From an uncultured Lachnospiraceae bacterium (lineage in GTDB: Bacteria; Bacillota; Clostridia; Lachnospirales; Lachnospiraceae), in NCBI GenBank assembly GCA_910586095.1, contig CAJUHQ010000065.1, positions 1-20,745 on the forward strand: 20,745 nt of DNA, written 5' to 3'. Shown here piece after piece: positions 14,418 through 20,745 of this stretch. Both the position numbers and the translations under genes were made by a program. The notes beneath the pieces were generated by a model. That model was not told where the DNA came from, did no database searches, and saw only the letters and a program-made list of their open reading frames with translations. Numbering within the stretch: position 1 is the first letter of the stretch; each line of letters starts with the position of its first letter.

Positions 14418-14916
14418 GGTTATTTTTTATCCTTTCTATAAAGTTGTTGTTTTCTATTTTTGCAGCATGATGGCTTGTCTAGAACAGAGTTTTTTTGCTA
14501 GAATGTAACCGGTATTTGAGTGCAAAAAAGTGTCTGTTTTCCTGGTGATTTAAGGAAAATCGTATACATTATTATAAGTAGATCAACTATAAAAATCAAG
14601 AATCCAAGTACTGTTATATTTTTTTAATAATATTTTAATGCAAAATTTAAGAATATGTGATATGATAAAATCAGTAGTCATTTAGCCTGTATTGCTTTGT
14701 GTATTAAAAAAGGACATGCATATAACAATTAGCTATGCTACATTCAAATGCGTATTAAGTTATACATGACATACAATTAGAATAATAGTTCGATATTGTG
14801 CTAAGAACTTTTATTGTCAAATCAGGCGTTATCAATTTTTTTGCAATATTATGCGAAATGTTTGAGTTATTTATATGACAGAATAAAAATGCGATCAAGT
14901 TTGAGGATGTGTAGTA
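14418..14916. other. Long divergent intergenic region
   Basis: About 500 A+T-rich bases between aroC (minus) and the carboxypeptidase gene (plus). Besides the aroC promoter, there is a possible forward extended -10 promoter, TGATATGAT (14658-14666), with no clear -35. Short open frames in the right part lack ribosome binding sites. No terminator, repeat or RNA gene was recognised. Confidence 0.4.
14571..14599 (-). promoter_or_regulatory. Promoter for aroC
   Basis: Read on the minus strand: TTGATT (plus 14594-14599), a 17-base spacer (14577-14593) and a perfect TATAAT (plus 14571-14576). Transcription would start near 14564, giving an untranslated leader of about 145 bases. I see no T-box or other known element in the leader. 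Confidence 0.6.
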
Positions 14917-15942
14917 ATGGATACAACATGGAAGGACAACAATACAGTAAAAGAAAGTCAAAACAGAGAGTTAAAACCTCCGCTGATGATCGCCAGGAAT
15001 ATTTTTTTTGTATTTTATAGTACAGGACATTATTGTGTACATAATATGAAAAGATTATCCGGCATTTTGGCAGTACTTATCTTTTTTTTCATAAGCAGTA
15101 GTTTTTCATTTCATGAACAGGTAGAAGATGCAGTGCCAGAACTTCAGGCAGAGTGGGCAGAGATACAAGAAAGTTATGAGTATACACCAACTTCCTTTCA
15201 TATCCCAGATACTGAGATTCTAGATGATGATGATGTTTTAGAAGGTTATGATAATGAGGAGCTAGATGTCTCTGTTGATGAATTGGATCAGTATTCGTTA
15301 GAGGATATTCTTGAGGCAAATGAAGTGAGTAAGGGAATGGGAAGTACACAGGCGGCCTCTGTATCTAAATTGTCAAAAGAGGATTGGCAGTTGGTTCTTG
15401 TCAACAAACAGCATCCTGTCCCAGAAGATTATACTTTTACGCTAGGTAAAGTTAAAGGCAATATGAAATGTGACGTGCGTATTATTGATGATTTGATGGA
15501 TATGATGCAGGCGGCAAAGGCAGACGGTATCAAGTTAGTTATATGTTCTCCGTATAGAGACTATAATCGTCAAACAATCTTGTTTAATCGCAAGATTGAC
15601 CATTATATGGAATCGGGTTACTCGTATCTCGAAGCGTATAGAATTGCGTCTATGACAGTTACGGTTCCAGGTGCAAGCGAGCATCAGATTGGACTAGCCC
15701 TTGATATTATCAGTACTACGTATGCATCACTTGATACTCAGTTTGGAGAGACAAAGGCAGGTATGTGGCTTAGAGAACACTGTGATGAGTATGGTTTCAT
15801 TTTGCGCTATCCTAAAGGAAAAGAATATATCACAGGAATACAATATGAACCGTGGCATTTTAGATATGTGGGAAAAGAGGCAGCGGCTGTTATTATGGAA
15901 CGCAATATCACTCTCGAGGAGTTTTTGGAGGAGTTAGATTGA
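14917..15942 (+). CDS. VanY-type D-alanyl-D-alanine carboxypeptidase (peptidase M15B), exported
   Basis: Zinc peptidase expected to trim the terminal D-Ala of peptidoglycan stem peptides at the cell surface. In the 341-residue reading the catalytic domain is C-terminal (about 155-335). It has SPYRDY (211-216), SEHQIGLALD (254-263, zinc ligands H256 and D263) and EPWHFRYVG (311-319, catalytic E311 and zinc ligand H314). A strongly acidic, low-complexity linker (about 97-135, with DDDD and EE runs) separates it from the membrane. The start is uncertain. The ATG at 14917 has GAGGAT at 14902-14907, but the ATG at 15046 opens an ideal signal peptide or anchor, MKRLSGILAVLIFFFI, though without a good ribosome binding site. 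Between them lies an odd hydrophobic stretch. tgt follows about 100 bases on with no terminator between. Confidence 0.88.
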   Translation: MDTTWKDNNTVKESQNRELKPPLMIARNIFFVFYSTGHYCVHNMKRLSGILAVLIFFFISSSFSFHEQVEDAVPELQAEWAEIQESYEYTPTSFHIPDTEILDDDDVLEGYDNEELDVSVDELDQYSLEDILEANEVSKGMGSTQAASVSKLSKEDWQLVLVNKQHPVPEDYTFTLGKVKGNMKCDVRIIDDLMDMMQAAKADGIKLVICSPYRDYNRQTILFNRKIDHYMESGYSYLEAYRIASMTVTVPGASEHQIGLALDIISTTYASLDTQFGETKAGMWLREHCDEYGFILRYPKGKEYITGIQYEPWHFRYVGKEAAAVIMERNITLEEFLEELD

Positions 15943-16046
15943 GGAAAAGACATAATAATAGGAGAAAAGTTGTTACAATAATATTTTTAAAGAAAATAGG
16001 AAATTTGTAAGCGGATAGTTTAAGAAGATTGAAAGGAAAGAGATGA

Positions 16047-17180
16047 ATGTATAAATTGTTAAAGCAGGAGGGACGTGCCAAGCGTGCGCAGGTGACGACA
16101 GTACATGGTACGATTCAAACGCCTGTGTTTATGAATGTAGGTACAGTCGCCGCAATTAAGGGCGCTGTGTCTACCGCAGATTTAGAAGAAATAGGCACAC
16201 AAGTGGAGCTGTCCAATACCTATCATCTTCATGTTAGAACAGGAGATGAGACAATTAAGAGGCTTGGGGGGCTTCATAAATTTATGTCCTGGCATAAACC
16301 GATCTTGACCGATTCGGGAGGATTTCAGGTTTTTTCTCTGGCAGGCCTTCGCAAAATTAAAGAGGAAGGTGTGTATTTTCAGTCGCATATTGATGGCAGA
16401 AAGATCTTTATGGGACCAGAGGAGAGTATGAGAATTCAGTCGAATTTAGCTTCGACGATTGCGATGGCATTTGATGAGTGTCCGCCCAGCAAAGCGCCAC
16501 GCCAATATGTAGAGAACTCTGTAGCGCGTACCACACGTTGGCTTGGGCGCTGCAAAAAAGAGTTAAACCGTCTCAATTCTTACGATGACACCATCAACAA
16601 GAAACAGATGTTGTTTGGTATCAATCAAGGAGCTGTATTTGCAGATATTCGTATTGAGCATGCAAAACGCATTGCACAGATGGATTTGGATGGATATGCT
16701 ATAGGAGGGTTGGCAGTAGGGGAAACTCATGAGGAGATGTATTATATATTAGAAGAAACAGTGCCTTATTTACCTGTAGATAAGCCAACATATTTGATGG
16801 GAGTTGGAACCCCAGCCAACATATTAGAGGGGGTTGAACGCGGTATAGACTTTTTTGATTGCGTGTATCCTACTAGAAATGGGCGTCATGGTCATTTATA
16901 TACTAATTATGGTAAAATCAATCTGTTTAATGCAAAATATGAGCAGGATGCACGGCCAATTGAAGAGGGCTGTAGTTGTCCAGCATGTCGCCGCTATTCA
17001 AGAGCTTATATTCGGCATTTGTTAAAAGCCAAGGAAATGTTGGGTATGAGACTTTGTGTACTCCACAATCTTTATTTTTATAATAGTATGATGAAAGAAA
17101 TTAGAGATGCGTTAGATGCAGGAAACTTTGCCACATACAAGAGGCATAAGCTTGATAGGATGAAAACAGGAACGCTATAA
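16047..17180 (+). CDS. tgt: tRNA-guanine transglycosylase
   Basis: Exchanges guanine-34 of GUN-anticodon tRNAs for the queuosine precursor preQ1. The 377-residue protein carries TDSGGFQVFSL (88-98) with catalytic D89, GINQGAVFADIR (191-202), GGLAVGE (220-226), FDCVYPTRNGRHG (270-282) with nucleophile D271, and the zinc site CSCPAC (309-314) plus H340. Length and motifs match the bacterial enzyme. Ribosome binding site AAGGA at 16033-16037; another ATG at 16043 runs into a stop after three codons. yajC follows about 220 bases downstream, the common tgt-yajC order of many bacteria. Confidence 0.95.
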   Translation: MYKLLKQEGRAKRAQVTTVHGTIQTPVFMNVGTVAAIKGAVSTADLEEIGTQVELSNTYHLHVRTGDETIKRLGGLHKFMSWHKPILTDSGGFQVFSLAGLRKIKEEGVYFQSHIDGRKIFMGPEESMRIQSNLASTIAMAFDECPPSKAPRQYVENSVARTTRWLGRCKKELNRLNSYDDTINKKQMLFGINQGAVFADIRIEHAKRIAQMDLDGYAIGGLAVGETHEEMYYILEETVPYLPVDKPTYLMGVGTPANILEGVERGIDFFDCVYPTRNGRHGHLYTNYGKINLFNAKYEQDARPIEEGCSCPACRRYSRAYIRHLLKAKEMLGMRLCVLHNLYFYNSMMKEIRDALDAGNFATYKRHKLDRMKTGTL

Positions 17181-17202
17181 AGAGAGCAACCTACCTTTAT
17201 AA

Positions 17203-17242
17203 ATATTTTACTTGATGTATGGCTGTTTTTTGTGTAAAATAT
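17203..17242 (+). other. Inverted repeat between tgt and yajC
   Basis: ATATTTTAC (17203-17211) and GTAAAATAT (17234-17242) are perfect 9-base arms with a 22-base loop containing a run of six T. No T-run follows the second arm. It could be a weak A+T-rich terminator or a protein site. Confidence 0.35.
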
Positions 17243-17279
17243 CATGTATATTTTGTAGTAATTTGGTCAGAGTTGTGCA

Positions 17280-17285
17280 TATAAT
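17280..17285 (+). promoter_or_regulatory. Possible -10 box for yajC
   Basis: A perfect TATAAT at 17280-17285 lies about 120 bases upstream of yajC. No convincing -35 box at 16-18 bases was found, so this is tentative. Confidence 0.3.
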
Positions 17286-17404
17286 GATAGAATGTCTATG
17301 ACAATTAAGATGTTTCATTCATTTATGGACAGTCATATAACCTGGCAAATAGCAGAATTTATATGATGAGTATATAGTACATTTTAATTTAGGAGGATTT
17401 TTTC

Positions 17405-17728
17405 ATGAATTTATTGTTGACAGAAGACCCAGGTGTGGCAGGACAAGGAGCTGCTGGCATGATTTCCTTAGTGGTAATGTTAGTTTGTTGGTTTGGTATT
17501 ATGTATTTTTTGATGATACGGCCACAAAAAAAGGAGCAGAAGAAAAAGGCGGCTTTAATTAATTCTGTAGAAGTAGGAGATAGCATCCTGACAACTAGCG
17601 GGTTTTATGGCACTGTGATAGATGTGACAGAAGAGGACGTGATTGTAGAGTTTGGAAATAATAAAAATTGTCGTATTCCTATGAAAAAGGCGGCGATAGA
17701 ACAAGTAGAGAAGCCAGATGCAGAGTAG
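17405..17728 (+). CDS. yajC: Preprotein translocase accessory subunit YajC
   Basis: A 107-residue single-span membrane protein of the Sec holotranslocon. One membrane segment (about 19-37, MISLVVMLVCWFGIMYFLM) is followed by the hallmark IRPQKKEQKKK (38-48) and the conserved VGDSILTTSGFYGTV (57-71). Size and order match the family. Ribosome binding site AGGAGG at 17391-17396, 8 bases from the ATG. leuB follows after 23 bases, so the two are probably co-transcribed although unrelated in function. Confidence 0.94.
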   Translation: MNLLLTEDPGVAGQGAAGMISLVVMLVCWFGIMYFLMIRPQKKEQKKKAALINSVEVGDSILTTSGFYGTVIDVTEEDVIVEFGNNKNCRIPMKKAAIEQVEKPDAE

Positions 17729-17751
17729 GATTGCAAAAGGAGAGTGTCAAT

Positions 17752-18852
17752 ATGGATTTGAACATTGTATGTATTCCTGGGGATGGTATCGGACCAGAGA
17801 TTGTTGCAGAGGCAAAGAAAGTATTAAATAAAATTGCGCAAAAATACCATCACACGATTTCTTATAATGATATTTTAATGGGGGGTGCCTCTATTGATGC
17901 ATGTGGAGAACCCTTGACACAGGAGGCCATTGATACCGCAAAAGCGGCGGATGCAGTACTTATGGGATCAATTGGTGGAAATACCTCCACTTCACCGTGG
18001 TATAAGTTACCGCCACATCTGCGTCCCGAAGCAGGATTGTTAAAATTAAGAAAATCGTTGAATCTTTTCGCGAATCTAAGACCTGCATACTTGTATGAGG
18101 AGTTGAAGGAAGCCTGTCCCTTAAGAGAGGATATTATAGGCAGCGGCTTTGATATGATGATTATGCGTGAGCTTACAGGTGGTCTTTATTTTGGAGAGCG
18201 CAGCACAAAGGAAGTAAACGGCGTGGTTACAGCGATAGACACGCTTACATATACAGAAAACGAAATCAGACGTATTGCCATCAAGGGTTTTGACATTGCC
18301 ATGAAGCGAAGAAAAAAAGTTACAAGTGTGGATAAGGCAAATGTATTAGATTCGTCAAGACTTTGGAGAAAAGTAGTAGAAGAAGTTGCAAGAGAATACC
18401 CTGAGGTTGAAGTAGAGCACATGCTTGTAGATAACTGTGCGATGCAGCTTGTAAAGGACCCAAAACAGTTTGATGTAATTTTGACAGAAAATATGTTTGG
18501 AGATATTCTCTCTGATGAGGCTAGTATGGTGACAGGCTCAATTGGCATGTTGTCATCAGCAAGTTTAAACGATACAAAGTTTGGGTTGTATGAGCCAAGC
18601 GGTGGTTCTGCACCAGATATTGCGGGAAAGGGGATCGCAAATCCAATAGCGACTATTTTGAGTGCTGCTATGATGCTTCGCTATTCGTTTGATCTCGATC
18701 AGGAGGCGTTGGCGATTGAGAGCGCTGTCAAGAATGTATTAAAAGAAGGATACCGCACAATTGATATTATGCCCCAGGAGGAGAACAAACGCGCAGCGGT
18801 GGTTCAGATTGGCACGGTCCAAATGGGAGATTTGATAACAGAGCATATTTAA
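17752..18852 (+). CDS. leuB: 3-isopropylmalate dehydrogenase
   Basis: Oxidises and decarboxylates 3-isopropylmalate with NAD in leucine synthesis. The 366-residue protein has GDGIGPEIV (10-18), substrate arginines in LLKLRKSLNLFANLRP (R100, R110), RELTGGLYFGER (139-150), K195 in VDKANVLDSSRLWR, and D227, D251 and D255 in the metal and substrate site (ENMFGDILSDEAS). EPSGGSAPDIAGKGIANP (281-298) provides the NAD-binding loop. All key residues are present. Start: AAGGAG at 17737-17742, 9 bases before the ATG at 17752; a longer frame from 17668 overlaps yajC and lacks such a site. leuA, leuC and leuD are not in view. ilvD follows after 77 bases containing a hairpin. Confidence 0.95.
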   Translation: MDLNIVCIPGDGIGPEIVAEAKKVLNKIAQKYHHTISYNDILMGGASIDACGEPLTQEAIDTAKAADAVLMGSIGGNTSTSPWYKLPPHLRPEAGLLKLRKSLNLFANLRPAYLYEELKEACPLREDIIGSGFDMMIMRELTGGLYFGERSTKEVNGVVTAIDTLTYTENEIRRIAIKGFDIAMKRRKKVTSVDKANVLDSSRLWRKVVEEVAREYPEVEVEHMLVDNCAMQLVKDPKQFDVILTENMFGDILSDEASMVTGSIGMLSSASLNDTKFGLYEPSGGSAPDIAGKGIANPIATILSAAMMLRYSFDLDQEALAIESAVKNVLKEGYRTIDIMPQEENKRAAVVQIGTVQMGDLITEHI

Positions 18853-18862
18853 GGTGCAATAC

Positions 18863-18902
18863 ATACTCTCGGGATCTCCTTATATAGAGACTTCGAGAGT
18901 AT
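18863..18902 (+). other. Hairpin between leuB and ilvD
   Basis: ATACTCTCG (18863-18871) pairs perfectly with CGAGAGTAT (18894-18902). An inner TCTC (18875-18878) / GAGA (18887-18890) stem with G-U pairs between gives one long hairpin. There is no T-tract after it, so it is not a standard terminator. It may limit read-through, protect or process the mRNA between the two genes. Confidence 0.5.
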
Positions 18903-18929
18903 ATTAAAGAATTGGGAGGAAGGAGATTT

Positions 18930-20603
18930 ATGAGAAGTGATAATGTAAAAAAGGGTATGCAGCAGGCACCTCATAGAAGTTTGTTCAACGCGTTAGGATT
19001 TACAGAAGAAGAAATGAATAAGCCAATGGTTGGTATTGTGAGTTCTTATAATGAGATTGTGCCTGGTCATATGAATTTGGATAAGATTGTCGATGCAGTG
19101 AAGCTTGGAGTAGCGCAGGCTGGCGGCGTACCTGTTGTATTTCCAGCGATAGCGGTTTGTGATGGCATTGCTATGGGACATATCGGTATGAAGTACTCTC
19201 TTGTTACAAGAGATTTGATCGCTGATTCGACGGAATGTATGGCGCTAGCACATCAGTTTGATGCATTAGTCATGGTTCCAAACTGTGACAAGAATGTACC
19301 TGGGCTATTGATGGCAGCAGCACGAATCAATGTGCCAACGGTGTTTGTTTCAGGGGGTCCTATGCTTGCAGGTCATGTAAAAGGACATAAACGCAGCCTT
19401 TCATCTATGTTTGAGGCAGTAGGTTCCTATGCGGCAGGTACAATGACAGCAGAAGATGTCTGTGAATTTGAAAATAAAGTGTGTCCTACATGTGGATCTT
19501 GCTCAGGCATGTATACAGCAAATTCTATGAATTGTCTTACAGAGGCGCTGGGAATGGGATTGCAGGGAAATGGGACCATTCCGGCTGTGTATTCAGAGCG
19601 AATCAAGCTTGCAAAACATGCGGGAATGGCAGTGATGGAAATGCTTCGCAGAGATATCCGGCCGCGTGACATTATGACGAAGGAAGCAATTATCAATGCC
19701 TTAACAGTAGATATGGCGTTGGGATGTTCAACCAATTCTATGCTTCATCTACCTGCAATTGCACATGAAATCGGATTTGATTTTGATATTGCCTATGCAA
19801 ATGAGATTAGTGCCAAAACACCAAATCTATGTCATTTAGCGCCAGCAGGTCCCACTTATATGGAAGATTTGAATGAGGCTGGTGGCGTATATGCAGTGAT
19901 GAGAGAACTCTCAGAGCTTAATCTCTTACATGAGGACTGTATGACTGTGACTGGAAAAACAATTGGTGAGAATATAAAGGATGCCGAGAACAAGAATCCA
20001 GAGGTTATTCGTCCACTTGACAATCCTTATAGTACTACAGGCGGACTTGCTGTGCTGAAGGGCAATTTGGCACCTGATGGCAGTGTAGTGAAGCGTTCAG
20101 CAGTAGATCCTGCAATGTTGGTACATGAAGGGCCTGCACGTGTATTTGAGTGTGAAGAAGATGCTATTGAAGCAATTAAAGGTGGAAAGATTGTTGCAGG
20201 AGATGTTGTAGTGATTCGCTATGAAGGACCTAAAGGTGGCCCTGGTATGAGAGAGATGCTCAATCCAACTTCTGCAATTGCAGGGATGGGACTTGGTTCG
20301 ACAGTGGCATTGATTACAGACGGACGATTTTCAGGTGCATCTCGCGGCGCGTCTATTGGGCATGTATCTCCAGAGGCGGCTGTGTGCGGACCAATTGCAT
20401 TAGTGGAGGAAGGAGATCTTATATCAATTAATATTCCAGAGTGTACATTGGATGTTAAGGTTTCTGATGAGGAACTTGCAAAACGTCGTGCGAAGTGGCA
20501 GCCTAGAGAGCCTAAAATCACAACAGGATATTTAGCAAGATATCGTGAGCTTGTCACAAGCGGCAACAGAGGCGCAATTTTGGAAATACCAAAAAATGAC
20601 TAA
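18930..20603 (+). CDS. ilvD: Dihydroxy-acid dehydratase
   Basis: Iron-sulfur enzyme dehydrating 2,3-dihydroxy-isovalerate and -methylvalerate to the keto acids of valine and isoleucine. The 557-residue protein has PNCDKNVPG (117-125, C119), CPTCGSCSGMYTANSMN (185-201, C191 likely cluster ligand), EGPKGGPGM (432-440) and GRFSGAS (465-471). At the N-terminal site it reads NEIVPGHM (41-48), without the extra Cys of the [2Fe-2S] class, so it resembles the oxygen-sensitive E. coli-type [4Fe-4S] enzyme, in keeping with an anaerobe. Start: the ATG at 18930 follows GGAGGAAGGAG (18915-18925); the in-frame TTG at 18912 overlaps that site. It is co-directional with leuB. Downstream are structured repeats rather than another ilv gene within the window. 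Confidence 0.95.
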   Translation: MRSDNVKKGMQQAPHRSLFNALGFTEEEMNKPMVGIVSSYNEIVPGHMNLDKIVDAVKLGVAQAGGVPVVFPAIAVCDGIAMGHIGMKYSLVTRDLIADSTECMALAHQFDALVMVPNCDKNVPGLLMAAARINVPTVFVSGGPMLAGHVKGHKRSLSSMFEAVGSYAAGTMTAEDVCEFENKVCPTCGSCSGMYTANSMNCLTEALGMGLQGNGTIPAVYSERIKLAKHAGMAVMEMLRRDIRPRDIMTKEAIINALTVDMALGCSTNSMLHLPAIAHEIGFDFDIAYANEISAKTPNLCHLAPAGPTYMEDLNEAGGVYAVMRELSELNLLHEDCMTVTGKTIGENIKDAENKNPEVIRPLDNPYSTTGGLAVLKGNLAPDGSVVKRSAVDPAMLVHEGPARVFECEEDAIEAIKGGKIVAGDVVVIRYEGPKGGPGMREMLNPTSAIAGMGLGSTVALITDGRFSGASRGASIGHVSPEAAVCGPIALVEEGDLISINIPECTLDVKVSDEELAKRRAKWQPREPKITTGYLARYRELVTSGNRGAILEIPKND

Positions 20604-20614
20604 ACGCTCATGTA

Positions 20615-20668
20615 GCCATCTGGCGGGCCGCATGGCCATCCATACTATGAAAGATCGAGACTTTCATA
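20615..20668 (+). repeat. Structured repeat unit, copy 1
   Basis: Starts with 39 bases (20615-20653) identical to copy 2. The left part is G+C-rich, with GCCAT/ATGGC arms (20615-20619, 20632-20636) and the 8-base palindrome ATGGCCAT. The right part is a hairpin, TATGAAAG (20646-20653) with CTTTCATA (20661-20668), around a 7-base loop ATCGAGA. Begins 11 bases after the ilvD stop. Confidence 0.75.
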
Positions 20669-20691
20669 TAAACTTGCATCATGAACAGCCT

Positions 20692-20745
20692 GCCATCTGG
20701 CGGGCCGCATGGCCATCCATACTATGAAAGTCGAAGACTTTCATA
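20692..20745 (+). repeat. Structured repeat unit, copy 2 (at window edge)
   Basis: Identical to copy 1 over 20692-20730, 77 bases downstream of it. The hairpin stem TATGAAAG (20723-20730) / CTTTCATA (20738-20745) is conserved while the loop differs (TCGAAGA). The unit reaches the last base of the window, so more copies may follow. The 23-base spacer between units (20669-20691) has no repeat of its own. Confidence 0.75.

Noticed and set aside
14716..14769. 17-codon open frame with AGGA upstream
   Set aside because: AGGA is only one base from the ATG and the peptide has no notable features.
20615..20745. CRISPR array
   Set aside because: Only two repeats, and the interval between the 39-base identities itself contains a conserved hairpin arm at a fixed position; no cas genes are present.

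Overview
The window looks like chromosomal DNA of a low-GC, Gram-positive, anaerobic Clostridia, most likely Lachnospiraceae. The signs are A+T-rich spacers, strong AGGAGG-type ribosome binding sites, TTG and GTG starts, a split MetH system (a MetH without its reactivation domain next to a separate activation protein), a YtrA-type GntR/ABC/DUF6449-like operon and a DUF5662-like protein. Placement below family level is not supported. No rRNA, tRNA, transposase, integrase, phage gene or CRISPR array was seen.

Layout. Positions 1-240 are non-coding with direct repeats and two hairpins. A dCMP deaminase (241-729) ends at a TGA, after which the same frame stays open to 915. Next comes a promoter and a co-directional group at 1124-4832: a sirtuin-like protein lacking the usual catalytic His, a GlgX-like GH13 protein lacking most catalytic residues, a DUF5662-like protein, and a very Cys-rich 81-residue protein whose ribosome binding site lies inside a long terminator-like hairpin. 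A strong terminator closes the group. The pair metH-activator/metH (5063-8246) follows, with its own terminator. An operon at 8352-11833 has a self-controlled look: a GntR regulator whose promoter overlaps a perfect inverted repeat, an ABC ATPase and a large permease. A lactonase-family gene (12092-13150) has a promoter and a long structured leader, and converges on aroC (13317-14417, minus strand) across a bidirectional terminator.

The right part reads forward: a VanY-type D,D-carboxypeptidase, tgt, yajC, leuB and ilvD. leuB and ilvD belong to branched-chain amino acid synthesis, and aroC makes chorismate. Directly after ilvD there are two copies of a structured 54-base unit, 77 bases apart, the second running to the window edge.

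Most of the window is ordinary housekeeping and biosynthesis. The parts most worth a second look are the 1124-4832 group (two neighbouring enzyme-like proteins that appear to have lost their catalytic residues, plus an unusual RNA element before a Cys-rich peptide), the tandem structured repeats after ilvD, and the in-frame coding-like tail after the dCMP deaminase stop.
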